From: Elusimicrobiota bacterium
GTDB taxonomy: Bacteria > Elusimicrobiota > Elusimicrobia > UBA1565 > UBA9628
Length of the DNA stretch: 37,479 nucleotides
Reading direction: 5' to 3'
Assembly (NCBI GenBank): GCA_016182905.1
Contig: JACPFR010000038.1
Location: forward strand, 1-37,479
Shown in pieces: positions 27,181-35,276 of the stretch; position 1 is the stretch's first letter; every line of letters begins with the position of its first letter. The notes under the pieces were generated by a model, which was given only the letters and a program-made list of their open reading frames with translations, was not told the DNA's origin and ran no database searches. The translations under genes were made by a program, and so were the position numbers.

Positions 27181-28281
27181 CTAGTAGACGATCCCTTTCT
27201 TCGCGGCCTGCGCCTTCAACGCGTCCACCAGGCGCGTGTCGAAGGAATCCGCGCGCCTCGCCCCCGACTGCTTCTTCAGCCAGGAGGCGCGCCGCGCGGC
27301 CAGCCCGTCCATCTCGCTCTTGAGCTTTTTCCGCTCCGCGGAGATCTCCTGAAGACGGGCCTCGCGCTTCTCCGCGGGGATCTCGCGCAGGGCGTCGGGC
27401 AGCTCGTCGGCCTTCACGTCCTTGAGCGCCACGCGGTTCTCGGCGACGGCCGCCGCCAGGTCGGACTCGGAGTCGAAGCCCTTGCGCGCCTTGTACTCGG
27501 CACGCTCCGCCGCGGCCGGCGCCGACGCCATGCCGCGCACCGACGCCGCGAGCAGCCCCGCCGCGCCCGCCGCGGCCTTGCCCCGGCCGAACGCCAGCCC
27601 CGTGCCCTCGAGCTTGGCCGACAAGGACGCCATCCGGTCGTCGAACGGGGTCGACACCGCGATCATGCCGCCGTCCTGGGGCACCGGAAGCAGCCGGCCC
27701 TCTCCCATCCGGGCGATATGGTCGAAGGCGACGGCCGCCTGGCCGTCGGTCCCGCACTGCACGGAGTTGACGATCAGGCCGCGGCGCACCGCCTTCTGCA
27801 TCACGGCGGCGAGCGTCGGCGCCTCGGGGTAGTTCTCGTGCGGGGGCGCGTCGCCGACCAGGTAGACGACCTTGAAGGTCTTGGGGTCCGCGCTCCAGGA
27901 GATCTTCGTCGCCGCGTCGTCGAGCGCCGCGATCACGTGCTCCGGCGTGTCCCCGCCGCCCTCGGCGGACAAAGTCATCAGGTCCTTGTACGTGTTGTCG
28001 AGGTTCTCGGACAGGTCGAAGACCTTGGTGACGTAGGAATCGCCTTTGTCCTTGAACGCGACCAGGCCCATCTTCACCCGCGGGGCCGGGCGGCCCTTCG
28101 AGATCTCGTTGGCGATGGCCCAGATGCGCTGCTTGGCGCCCTCGATGAGCCCGCTCATGCTCGAAGTGGTGTCGATGACGAACACGACCTCGACGCTGGG
28201 CCGGGCGGCGGTCTCCGCCGCTCCGGCAAAAGAAACGGCGGCCAGAAGGGCCGCCGCGACGAGTCCGAATCGAGTTTTCAT
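27181..28281 (-). CDS. Secreted VWA-domain protein
   Basis: A signal peptide (residues 1-20, ending AGAAE) is followed by a von Willebrand A domain with a complete MIDAS: VFVIDTTSSMSG (DxTxS), the Thr in GGGDTPEH and the Asp in YLVGDAPPHE. After about residue 220 come Ala-rich and charged coiled segments (RLQEISAERKKLKSEMDGL). VWA domains bind proteins through a metal ion. The start at 28281 has AGGAAA upstream, and the frame continues further upstream without supporting features. Confidence 0.85.
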   Translation of the reverse strand: MKTRFGLVAAALLAAVSFAGAAETAARPSVEVVFVIDTTSSMSGLIEGAKQRIWAIANEISKGRPAPRVKMGLVAFKDKGDSYVTKVFDLSENLDNTYKDLMTLSAEGGGDTPEHVIAALDDAATKISWSADPKTFKVVYLVGDAPPHENYPEAPTLAAVMQKAVRRGLIVNSVQCGTDGQAAVAFDHIARMGEGRLLPVPQDGGMIAVSTPFDDRMASLSAKLEGTGLAFGRGKAAAGAAGLLAASVRGMASAPAAAERAEYKARKGFDSESDLAAAVAENRVALKDVKADELPDALREIPAEKREARLQEISAERKKLKSEMDGLAARRASWLKKQSGARRADSFDTRLVDALKAQAAKKGIVY

Positions 28282-28421
28282 TTTCCTGCCTCCCCCGGCG
28301 CTAAGCCGTTGTCGCTGGGACCCGGGCCCGGCGGAGATGTTCCCTAGGCCCAATTCCTGAGGCGTAATGGGTCATCGGTCCCAAGGATAACCAGACTATG
28401 ACCGCTATCATCTCCCTATAT

Positions 28422-31400
28422 ATGAAGACGCTCAGCGCCTCGCTTGCGTTGCTTTTGACTTTACAGCCGTTCGCGCAAGCGCAAGTGATCGGGACACGCG
28501 CCGGTCAAGCGTCGTTGGTCCCGAGCATCAGCCTCCCCTCCCTGAATTCCGGTCTTTCCTTGAATACTCCCTCCGTTGCCGTTCAAAATCCGTCGTCGTC
28601 GCTGTCTCCGTCACTCGCCGTCCCTTCCCTCGCCCCCTCTCTATCTGTCATCATGCCCGCCGCAGTCGCCGCCCGGCCCGTCGCCCCGGCAGCCGTCAAA
28701 GCCATGGAACCCATCAAGCCCGCTCTCGCTTTGCCCATCCTCCAGTCCGCCGCCGCGACGCCCGACCAACCCGAGGCCTCGGGCCGCGCTTTCGACGGTG
28801 AAGCCGCGAAGCGGCCCGCGGACGACGCGCTCCCCGTGCCCGCGTCAGGCGCGGAGTCCGCGGCTCCGAGTCTTGCTCTTCCAGTGAAGACCTTCACCCT
28901 CGCGAACGGTCTCAAGGTCGTGGTGCACACCGACAAAACGAGCCCCGTCGTCGCCGTCTCCATCACCTACAAGGTCGGCTCCCAGAACGAGACCCCCGGC
29001 CTCTCCGGCTTCGCCCACCTCTTCGAGCACCTGATGGCCCAGGGCACGAAGTCCCTCAAGCCGCGCGAGATCTCCCACCTCATCGAGTCCAACGGCGGCG
29101 TGCGCAACGCCTACACGATGCGCTCCAACACGACCTATCATTCCGTGGTGCCCAAGAGCGCGCTGAAGACCGTCCTCTGGGCCGAGGCGGAGCGCATGTC
29201 CACCCTCGACGTGGACGACCGCGCGCTCGCCCTCGAGAAGCAGGTCGTGCTCGAGGAGATGCGCCTGCGCTACATCAACTCCGCCTACGCGAAGGCCCGG
29301 GACGCGGGCATGGCCGAGACCGCGTTCGGAAAATGGGAGAACCAGCACACGACGATCGGCGAGGCCGAGGACGTGCGCAACGCCCGTCTTTCGGACGTCC
29401 GCGCCTTCTACCTCGCGCACTACGCCCCGAACAACGCGGTGCTCTCCTTGGCCGGCGACGTCACCGAGGCCGAGGCCCGCGAGCTCGCGGAGCGCTTCTT
29501 CGGCCCCCTCGCGCCGCGCGAGATCGCCCCCGCCCCCGACCTGAACGAGCCGCGCATGACCGGCGAGACCCGCCGCGTGATCGACGATAAGTTCGCCAAG
29601 GTCCCCCTGCTGATGACGGCCTGGAACGCCCCCGCCCGCGGCACCAAGGACTACTGGGCGCTGACCGTGCTCGGCGAGATCCTGGGCGCCGGCGAGGACA
29701 GCCCGCTGTACCGCACCCTCGTCAAGGACGCCAAGGTCGCCCTCACCGTGAACACCAATTTCCCGTGGTGGACCGGCCCGTTCAACCCCGGCGGCCCGGA
29801 CCTGTTCGGCCTGATGGCCTCGCTCAAGCCCGGAGCCGGCGTGGACGCGGTGCTGAGCCTGACCGACGCGGTGCTCGCGAAGATGGCCGCCGAGGGCCCG
29901 ACCCCGGAGCAGCTCGCCGCCGCGAAGACGACGATGGAGCTCTCCTGGACGAAGGACCTCGAGCAGCTCATCGACCGCGCCAAGACCATGGGCTCCTACG
30001 CCGCGATGGTCGGCGACCCGCAGGACCTGTCGCGCGACTTCGCCCAGCTGATGTCGATCACCGCGTCCGACATCAAGGCCGCCCTCAACGAGTGGATCGT
30101 CGGAAAAGGCCGCGCCGTCGTCGAGGCCCGCCCGGCGCCGGAGCTGGCGCTGGCGGCCGACGTCCCGACGCCGAAGGTCCCCGAGCAGAAGCCCCGGCCC
30201 GAGGGCGACCCGCGCCCCGAGATCGACGCCCAGCGCCCCGCGCAGGTGCCGGCGCTCGAGCGCTTCACCCTCTCCAACGGCCTGAAGGTCGTGTTCACGC
30301 GCGACTCGCGCCTGCCCCTGCTCGAGGCGCGCCTGTCCATCCCCGCGGGACGCACCGCCGAGCGCGCCGGCGAGGACGGCCTGTCCGCCGCCGTGTCCGA
30401 GCTGCTCCTGCAGGGCGCCGAGGGCAAGGACGCCCGCGCCCTGTCCGCCGCTTTCGCGGCGCTGGGCTGGAAGCTCGACGTGGGCCGCGGCCTCGAGAGC
30501 CTGAACGTCGACGCCGCGGGCCTGTCGCGCAACGCCGCTTCCTTCTTTAAGGAGCTGGCCCTCGTGCTCTCCAAGCCCACCTTCCCCGAGGACGAGGTCT
30601 CCCTCTGGAAGGAGAACAAGGTCTCGGAGATGGCCATCCAGCGCTCCAAGCCCGACTTCATGGCCTCCGAGCGCATGAAGGCGGAGCTGTTCGGCGCGCA
30701 TCCGTACGGGCGCCCCGCGCTCAGCGACGCCCAGATCGAAGCCATCACGCGCGAGAAGACCGCCGCGTTCGCGCGCCGCGCCCTGGCCGCGAACGGAGCC
30801 ACCTTGGTGCTCGCCGGCGACGCCGACCCGGTCAAGCTCCGCGCCGACCTCGAGGCCGCCTTCGCCGGCTGGAAGGGCGCGTCGGCCCTCATCGAAACGC
30901 CCTCGTTGCCCGCGCCCGGGGACGCGCGCCTCGCCCTCGTCGACCGCCCCGGCTCCAAGCAGGCCAACCTGACGGTCTCGCAGATGATCGCGCTCGCGCC
31001 GACCGACCCCGACTACCTCGCCTTCCTGGTGATGAACCAGATCCTCGGCGGGTCGGCCACCTCGCGCCTGTTCGTGAACCTGCGCGTGGACAAGGGCTAC
31101 ACCTACGGCGCCTACTCCCGCCCGCAGATCCTCGAGAAGGGCGTGCTGTGGACCGCCTCGGCCGAGGTGCGCAACGAGGTCGCCGCCCCCGCCTTGGCCG
31201 AGATGCGCAAGGAGATCGCCGGGATGCGCGACGGCCTCGTCGCCGAGGCTACGCTCGGCGCGGTCAAGCGCTACCTCGCCGGCCTGTTCCTGCTGAAGCT
31301 GTCCTCGATCGACTACTCCGCCGACTCGCTGGCCGCCTACGAGCGCAACAAGCAGTCGGCCGAGCGCGAGCTGGAGTCCTACCTCGAGCGCCTCGACGCC

Positions 31401-31511
31401 CTGACCCCCGAGGACATCCGCCGGGTCGCCCGGAAGTACCTCGACCCGTCGAAGATGGTCACCGTCGCCGTCGGCGACGAGGCCGCCCTGCGCCCCGCGC
31501 TGAAGCCTTGA
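28422..31511 (+). CDS. M16 family (insulinase-like) zinc peptidase, two-lobed, secreted
   Basis: The signal peptide ends at AQAQ (about residue 21). A Ser/Pro/Val-rich leader to about 150 contains the motif RAFDGE. The first M16 domain has the inverted zinc motif H199-L-F-E202-H203 and EKQVVLEEMRL with the third ligand. A proline-rich linker (about 580-610) leads to a second M16 lobe (ERFTLSNGLKVVFTRDS) without the zinc motif but with the conserved RVDKGYTYGAYS substrate-binding segment. This makes a full clamshell in one chain of 1,029 residues. Such peptidases degrade unfolded peptides in the envelope. I chose ATG 28422 because it opens the signal peptide directly, with TATCAT 10 nt upstream. 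ATG 28398 is in frame. Confidence 0.93.
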   Translation: MKTLSASLALLLTLQPFAQAQVIGTRAGQASLVPSISLPSLNSGLSLNTPSVAVQNPSSSLSPSLAVPSLAPSLSVIMPAAVAARPVAPAAVKAMEPIKPALALPILQSAAATPDQPEASGRAFDGEAAKRPADDALPVPASGAESAAPSLALPVKTFTLANGLKVVVHTDKTSPVVAVSITYKVGSQNETPGLSGFAHLFEHLMAQGTKSLKPREISHLIESNGGVRNAYTMRSNTTYHSVVPKSALKTVLWAEAERMSTLDVDDRALALEKQVVLEEMRLRYINSAYAKARDAGMAETAFGKWENQHTTIGEAEDVRNARLSDVRAFYLAHYAPNNAVLSLAGDVTEAEARELAERFFGPLAPREIAPAPDLNEPRMTGETRRVIDDKFAKVPLLMTAWNAPARGTKDYWALTVLGEILGAGEDSPLYRTLVKDAKVALTVNTNFPWWTGPFNPGGPDLFGLMASLKPGAGVDAVLSLTDAVLAKMAAEGPTPEQLAAAKTTMELSWTKDLEQLIDRAKTMGSYAAMVGDPQDLSRDFAQLMSITASDIKAALNEWIVGKGRAVVEARPAPELALAADVPTPKVPEQKPRPEGDPRPEIDAQRPAQVPALERFTLSNGLKVVFTRDSRLPLLEARLSIPAGRTAERAGEDGLSAAVSELLLQGAEGKDARALSAAFAALGWKLDVGRGLESLNVDAAGLSRNAASFFKELALVLSKPTFPEDEVSLWKENKVSEMAIQRSKPDFMASERMKAELFGAHPYGRPALSDAQIEAITREKTAAFARRALAANGATLVLAGDADPVKLRADLEAAFAGWKGASALIETPSLPAPGDARLALVDRPGSKQANLTVSQMIALAPTDPDYLAFLVMNQILGGSATSRLFVNLRVDKGYTYGAYSRPQILEKGVLWTASAEVRNEVAAPALAEMRKEIAGMRDGLVAEATLGAVKRYLAGLFLLKLSSIDYSADSLAAYERNKQSAERELESYLERLDALTPEDIRRVARKYLDPSKMVTVAVGDEAALRPALKP

Positions 31512-31528
31512 AGCCCCGCCGCGCGTCC

Positions 31529-31572
31529 GGACCATAGGGCCTATTAAATAATAGGTCTAAAGTCCTTTTTTT
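31529..31572 (+). terminator. Intrinsic terminator after the M16 peptidase gene
   Basis: GGAC (31529-31532) pairs with GTCC (31562-31565), enclosing CCTATT-aaat-AATAGG. Seven T follow (31566-31572). Confidence 0.85.
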
Positions 31573-31635
31573 GCTTGACTCATCACCAAGCCTTTGCTGA
31601 AATCCGGCTGTAGCATCCTGGTGAGGAGGTATCAA

Positions 31636-32613
31636 ATGAAGAGACTCATGGTTACGGCGGTCGCGATCGCGGCCGCCCTGCGCCTGGCCGTCCCGGCCTT
31701 CGCGCAAGTCGACGGGCAGGTCATCTACGGCTCCGACGACCGCATCGATCTGTACCAGACCGAGAACGCGAAGCTGCGCTCGATGGCCGACTCGACGGTG
31801 GCCCTCGTGCAGGCCGGCTCGGTCAAGTCCGAGGGCGCGACGTCGCGCCTGGACACCGAGCCCTACGGCACGGGCAACGGCCTCTGCAAGGACGAGCCCT
31901 TCTACGACCAGGTCACCGCCGCCTTCTGCTCGGGCTCGCTCGTAGCGCCGGACATCATCATGACGGCCGGCCACTGCATCACCTCCGACTCCTCCTGCGC
32001 CAACACGAAGTTCGTGTTCGGCTTCGCGGTCAAGGAGAAGGGCAAGATGCCGACCTCCGTCGCGACCAAGGACGTCTACGGCTGCAAGCAGCTGCTCGGC
32101 CGCGAGCAGGTCAACGACGGCGCCGACTGGGCGCTGATCAAGCTCGACCGCGCGGTGAGCGGCCACGCGCCCCTCAAGCTGAACCAGACCGGCGTGATCG
32201 CCAACAAGACCCCGATCGTCGTCATCGGCCACCCGGCCGGCCTGCCGACGAAGATCGCCGGAGGCTCGGAGGTCCGCGACAACTCGAAGAACGGCTACTT
32301 CGTGGCCAACCTCGACACGTACGGCGGCAACTCCGGCTCGGCGGTCTTCAACGCCAGGACCGGCCTCATCGAGGGCATCCTGGTCCGCGGCGAGACCGAC
32401 TACGTGTACCGCGGCTCCTGCCGCGTCTCCAACGTCTGCACCTCGGACGGCTGCCGCGGCGAGGACGTGACCAAGATCAACGAGGTCACGGCCAAGCTCC
32501 CCGGCGCCCGCCATCGCGGCCGCGTGGCCGAGATGGGACCGTCGTTCGCGTCTTTGCTCCAGTCGATCGGCGCGGCCGGCGACACCGCCTCCGTCCAGTC
32601 GTCGAGGCCCTAA
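31636..32613 (+). CDS. Secreted trypsin-like (S1) serine peptidase
   Basis: The signal peptide is residues 1-23 (AVPAFAQ). The catalytic triad is visible: H113 in MTAGHC, D164 in DWALIKLD and S233 in GGNSGSAV, within a V8/trypsin-type fold. Several Cys (for example in GLCKDE, AFCSGS, HCI, SSC, YGCKQ) suggest disulfides in the envelope or outside the cell. The 325-residue protein has GAGGAGGT 8 nt before the ATG, one of the best ribosome binding sites here. It lies after the M16 gene behind its own terminator, so it is a separate unit. Confidence 0.92.
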   Translation: MKRLMVTAVAIAAALRLAVPAFAQVDGQVIYGSDDRIDLYQTENAKLRSMADSTVALVQAGSVKSEGATSRLDTEPYGTGNGLCKDEPFYDQVTAAFCSGSLVAPDIIMTAGHCITSDSSCANTKFVFGFAVKEKGKMPTSVATKDVYGCKQLLGREQVNDGADWALIKLDRAVSGHAPLKLNQTGVIANKTPIVVIGHPAGLPTKIAGGSEVRDNSKNGYFVANLDTYGGNSGSAVFNARTGLIEGILVRGETDYVYRGSCRVSNVCTSDGCRGEDVTKINEVTAKLPGARHRGRVAEMGPSFASLLQSIGAAGDTASVQSSRP

Positions 32614-32635
32614 CATTCCGCTCGGACCCGAGTCG

Positions 32636-32669
32636 CCGCTTCCAGCCTTGCGCGCAAGGCTGGAAGCGG
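32636..32669. repeat. Perfect 16-bp palindrome at the MEMO1-like gene start
   Basis: Positions 32636-32651 are the reverse complement of 32654-32669, with 2 nt between. It lies between the S1 peptidase gene and the MEMO1-like gene, and the possible TTG start at 32648 is inside it. It may be a terminator without a T-run, or it may control translation of the downstream gene by folding over the start. Confidence 0.8.
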
Positions 32670-33880
32670 TGCCGGCCGAGGAGGACGGCAAGCCGGTCTT
32701 CGTCCTCCGCGACCTCGAGGAGCTGACCGAGAAGCCGCTCGCGCTGTCGGGCGGCGGCATGCTCCTCGCCTCTCTCCTCGACGGCAGCCGCACCGCCGCG
32801 CAGGTGCGCGAGGAATTCCTCCAGACCGCCGGTGCCGAGCTCGAGGTAGCGGTCATATTGGGCCTCGTCAACGCCTTGGACGAGGCCGGCTATCTCGAGA
32901 CCCCGGCCGTCGCCGAGAAGCGGGAGAAGGCCCTCGAGCATTTCCGCGGCAACCCGAAGCGCCCGGCCATGTTCGCCGGCACGTCCTATCCGGCGGAGTC
33001 CCTCCCGCTCGACGCGAAGCTCGGGACCCTCTTCACCGGCGAGCGCGGCCCCGGCAAGCTCAAGAGCGAGTCTCCCGCGAAGGCCGCGCCGCTGGGCCTG
33101 GTCGCCCCCCACATCGATTTCACCCGCGGCGGCCCCGCCTACGCCTGGGCCTACCAGGCGCTGTCGGAGCGCAAGGCGCCCGACGTCGTCGTGGCCCTCG
33201 GCGTCGCGCACGCCTCGCCGAACTCCCCCTGGGTGTTCACGCCCAAGGCCTACGAGACGCCGTTCGGCCCGATGGACATCGACGACGAGCTGTACGCGAA
33301 GCTGTCGACCCAGGTCTGGTACGAGCCCCGCGCCGACGAATGGGCGCACAAGCACGAGCACTCCCTCGAGTTCCAGGCCGTCTGGCTCAAGTACCTCTGG
33401 CGCGAGAAGACCCCGAAATGGGTGCCGATCCTCGTCTCGACCTTCGAGCGCTTCTCCCCCGACGAGGCGCCCTCGAAGATCCCCACGATCGAGAAGGGCA
33501 TCAAGGACCTCGGCGCCGTCCTCAAGGCCGAGATCGCGAAAGGCCGCTCGGTGACCATCGTGTGCGGCATCGACCTGGCCCACGTCGGCCCGCGCTTCGG
33601 CGACGACCTGGAGCTCACCCCCGAGCTCGAGAAGAAGATCGAATCCGAGGACCGCCAGTCCCTCGTCGACGCGATGGCCCTCGACGCCGACGGCTTCTAC
33701 AAGTCCGTCGTGGCCGACGGCCACTGGCGCAAGGTGTGCGGCCTGTCGGCCCTGTACACCGGCCTGCGCCTGATGAAGATGATCGGGGCGACCCAGCCCG
33801 GGCGCCTCCTCGCCTACGGCCAGGCGCCCGACCCCGCGGGCGGCATCGTGTCCTTCGCGTCCGCGATCTACGACAAGTGA
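32669..33880 (+). CDS. MEMO1-family protein with N-terminal PqqD-like domain
   Basis: The main part (from about residue 95) is a MEMO1/AmmeMemoRadiSam system protein B domain: KRPAMFAGTSYP, LVAPHIDFTRGG, VALGVAHASPNSPWVFTPKAYETPFG, HKHEHSLEFQAVWLKY and VCGIDLAHVGPRF, with the conserved His/Cys positions of this extradiol-dioxygenase-like fold. About 90 residues ahead look like a PqqD/RRE-type winged helix (LLDGSRTAAQVREEFL...LVNALDEAGYLET), hinting at peptide recognition. In many genomes MEMO is found with AMMECR1 and a radical-SAM protein; neither is in this window. GTG 32669 lies just after a palindrome. TTG 32648 inside it is an alternative start. Confidence 0.88.
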   Translation: MPAEEDGKPVFVLRDLEELTEKPLALSGGGMLLASLLDGSRTAAQVREEFLQTAGAELEVAVILGLVNALDEAGYLETPAVAEKREKALEHFRGNPKRPAMFAGTSYPAESLPLDAKLGTLFTGERGPGKLKSESPAKAAPLGLVAPHIDFTRGGPAYAWAYQALSERKAPDVVVALGVAHASPNSPWVFTPKAYETPFGPMDIDDELYAKLSTQVWYEPRADEWAHKHEHSLEFQAVWLKYLWREKTPKWVPILVSTFERFSPDEAPSKIPTIEKGIKDLGAVLKAEIAKGRSVTIVCGIDLAHVGPRFGDDLELTPELEKKIESEDRQSLVDAMALDADGFYKSVVADGHWRKVCGLSALYTGLRLMKMIGATQPGRLLAYGQAPDPAGGIVSFASAIYDK

Positions 33881-34005
33881 ACGGCCAACGGCAAAGGCCC
33901 CTGTTCCCAATCTGCGTCAAGACCGGTTTCCCCGGTCCTTGCGCATAAAAACTACGCCTTCGGGCGCGATCTATACCACGATCGCTGACTGTCCTCTAAG
34001 GATAG
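33881..34005. other. Convergent intergenic region with three hairpins
   Basis: It contains a hairpin built from TGCG..AAGACCGG and CCGGTCCTT..CGCA (about 33913-33945), GCGATC/GATCGC (about 33966-33984), and CTGACTGTCC/GGATAGTCAG (33985-34009), the last overlapping the stop codon of the minus-strand gene. They probably terminate both converging transcripts. Confidence 0.5.
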
Positions 34006-34491
34006 TCAGTTGATCAGGAAGTCGGCGACGAGCCAGGCGGCCATGAAGAGCGCGAGCCCGAGGCGCAGGATCGTGCCGACGAGCATGCCCAGGCCCGCGC
34101 CGACGCCCGCCTTGAGGGCGTCGTTGAGCGCCTTGCGGTCGAAGAGCATCTCGCAGATGACCGCGCCCGCGACGCCGCCGAAGAGGAGGCCGAGCGGGCC
34201 GAAGAACAGCCCGACGGCGGCGCCGACGCCGGCGCCGAGCATGGCCCAGCGGCCGCCGCCGAAGCGCTGGACGCCGAACACCCCGCAGGCCGCGTCCACC
34301 ACGACGGTCAGCGCGGCGAGGACGGCCAGCGCGGCGATCGTCCACAGCGAGACCCAGCCCGGGAGCAGCCAGCGATGGAGGACCGCGGCGACGAGGATCA
34401 GCGGCGCTCCGGGCAAGGCGGGCAGGACCGAGCCCGCGACACCGGCGAGCATCAGCAGAGCCGCCAATATCCAGACGATCTCAGGCGTCAT
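34006..34491 (-). CDS. DUF456 family membrane protein
   Basis: The 161-residue protein has glycine-rich hydrophobic segments matching DUF456: LLMLAGVAGSVLPALPGAPLIL near the N-terminus and GAGVGAAVGLFFGPLGLLFGGVAGAVICEMLFDRKALNDALKAGVGAGLGMLVGT. The family function is unknown. Its ATG overlaps the stop codon of the upstream gene (ATGA), so the two are translationally coupled. Confidence 0.88.
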   Translation of the reverse strand: MTPEIVWILAALLMLAGVAGSVLPALPGAPLILVAAVLHRWLLPGWVSLWTIAALAVLAALTVVVDAACGVFGVQRFGGGRWAMLGAGVGAAVGLFFGPLGLLFGGVAGAVICEMLFDRKALNDALKAGVGAGLGMLVGTILRLGLALFMAAWLVADFLIN

Positions 34492-35015
34492 TTGAGTCCC
34501 TCCCGGAGCAGGCGCACGCCGAAGGACAGGAACAGGACGATCATGCCGCGCGAGCAGAAGTCCGCGACGCGCTCGCCCAACGGGCGCGGCGCCTCGGCGT
34601 CGAGGAGCTCCCCGTCGAGGAAGCGGGGCGCGCGCTTGCGGTGCAGCCAGGCGTTGACGGCCAGGACCAGCCCGCAGACCGTGAAGAAGATCCCGCCGAA
34701 CAGGGCCTCGCGCCCGGCGCCGCGCCCGGCGAACGGGGCGCGGCCCGTCGCGGCGAGGACGAGCAGGACGAGCCCGGCCCCGGCGAAGAAGACCCCGCCC
34801 GCGCGGTAGGCGAGCACGAGGCGGCGGCGGCGCGGCTCCTCGTCGCGGACGGGCTCGGGGGCGCCGACGGCGGCGCGCCACTGGCGTTCCCAGGAGAGCG
34901 CGTCCTCGGCGCTGCGGCGGGCGCCGGCGGCCAGGGAGACGCCCATCAAGGAGAAGAGGGCGCCGGCGAAAGCCGTCCATTCACGGGCGAGATCGATCAA
35001 TCCTTGTTGAACCAC
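34488..35015 (-). CDS. Membrane protein of unknown function
   Basis: The 175-residue protein has hydrophobic segments at about 14-30, 68-88, 104-122 and 155-170, separated by arginine-rich loops. I do not recognise a family. The GTG start at 35015 lies inside the 3' end of the GDT1-like gene (19-nt overlap), and its stop overlaps the DUF456 start. The three genes are thus a tightly coupled operon. Confidence 0.65.
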   Translation of the reverse strand: MVQQGLIDLAREWTAFAGALFSLMGVSLAAGARRSAEDALSWERQWRAAVGAPEPVRDEEPRRRRLVLAYRAGGVFFAGAGLVLLVLAATGRAPFAGRGAGREALFGGIFFTVCGLVLAVNAWLHRKRAPRFLDGELLDAEAPRPLGERVADFCSRGMIVLFLSFGVRLLREGLK

Positions 35016-35269
35016 ATGAACACGCCGATGCCGACGAACAGCAGGGCCGCGCCGCGGCGGATGTAGACCTCGGGGACGACGCGCACGATGCCCTCGCCGA
35101 AGACGACGCCGAGGCCGGTCACGGCCGCCAGGGCGGCGGTGCCGCCCAGGAACACCGACAGCGGCTGCTTGGTCGAGGCGGAGAGGTTCACCGCGGCGAG
35201 CTGGGTCTTGTCGCCCATCTCGGCGAGGAAAAGGGTCACGAAGGTCGTCGCGAAGACTTTGAAGTCCAT
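34997..35269 (-). CDS. Half-size GDT1/TMEM165 family (UPF0016) cation transporter
   Basis: The 90-residue protein carries one copy of the family signature E-x-G-D-K-T (LAEMGDKTQLA, about residues 16-26) with three hydrophobic segments. Full-length members have two such halves and export Mn2+ or exchange Ca2+/H+. Single-repeat forms act as homo- or heterodimers. No second half is visible nearby, so a homodimer is likely. It is first in its operon, 7 nt after the PLD gene stop. Confidence 0.88.
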   Translation of the reverse strand: MDFKVFATTFVTLFLAEMGDKTQLAAVNLSASTKQPLSVFLGGTAALAAVTGLGVVFGEGIVRVVPEVYIRRGAALLFVGIGVFMWFNKD

Positions 35270-35276
35270 CCCGCGA

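Noticed and set aside
31575-31616. TTGACT and TAGCAT as promoter of the S1 peptidase gene
   Set aside because: The spacer is 30 nt and TTGACT directly follows a terminator; only the ribosome binding site is convincing.
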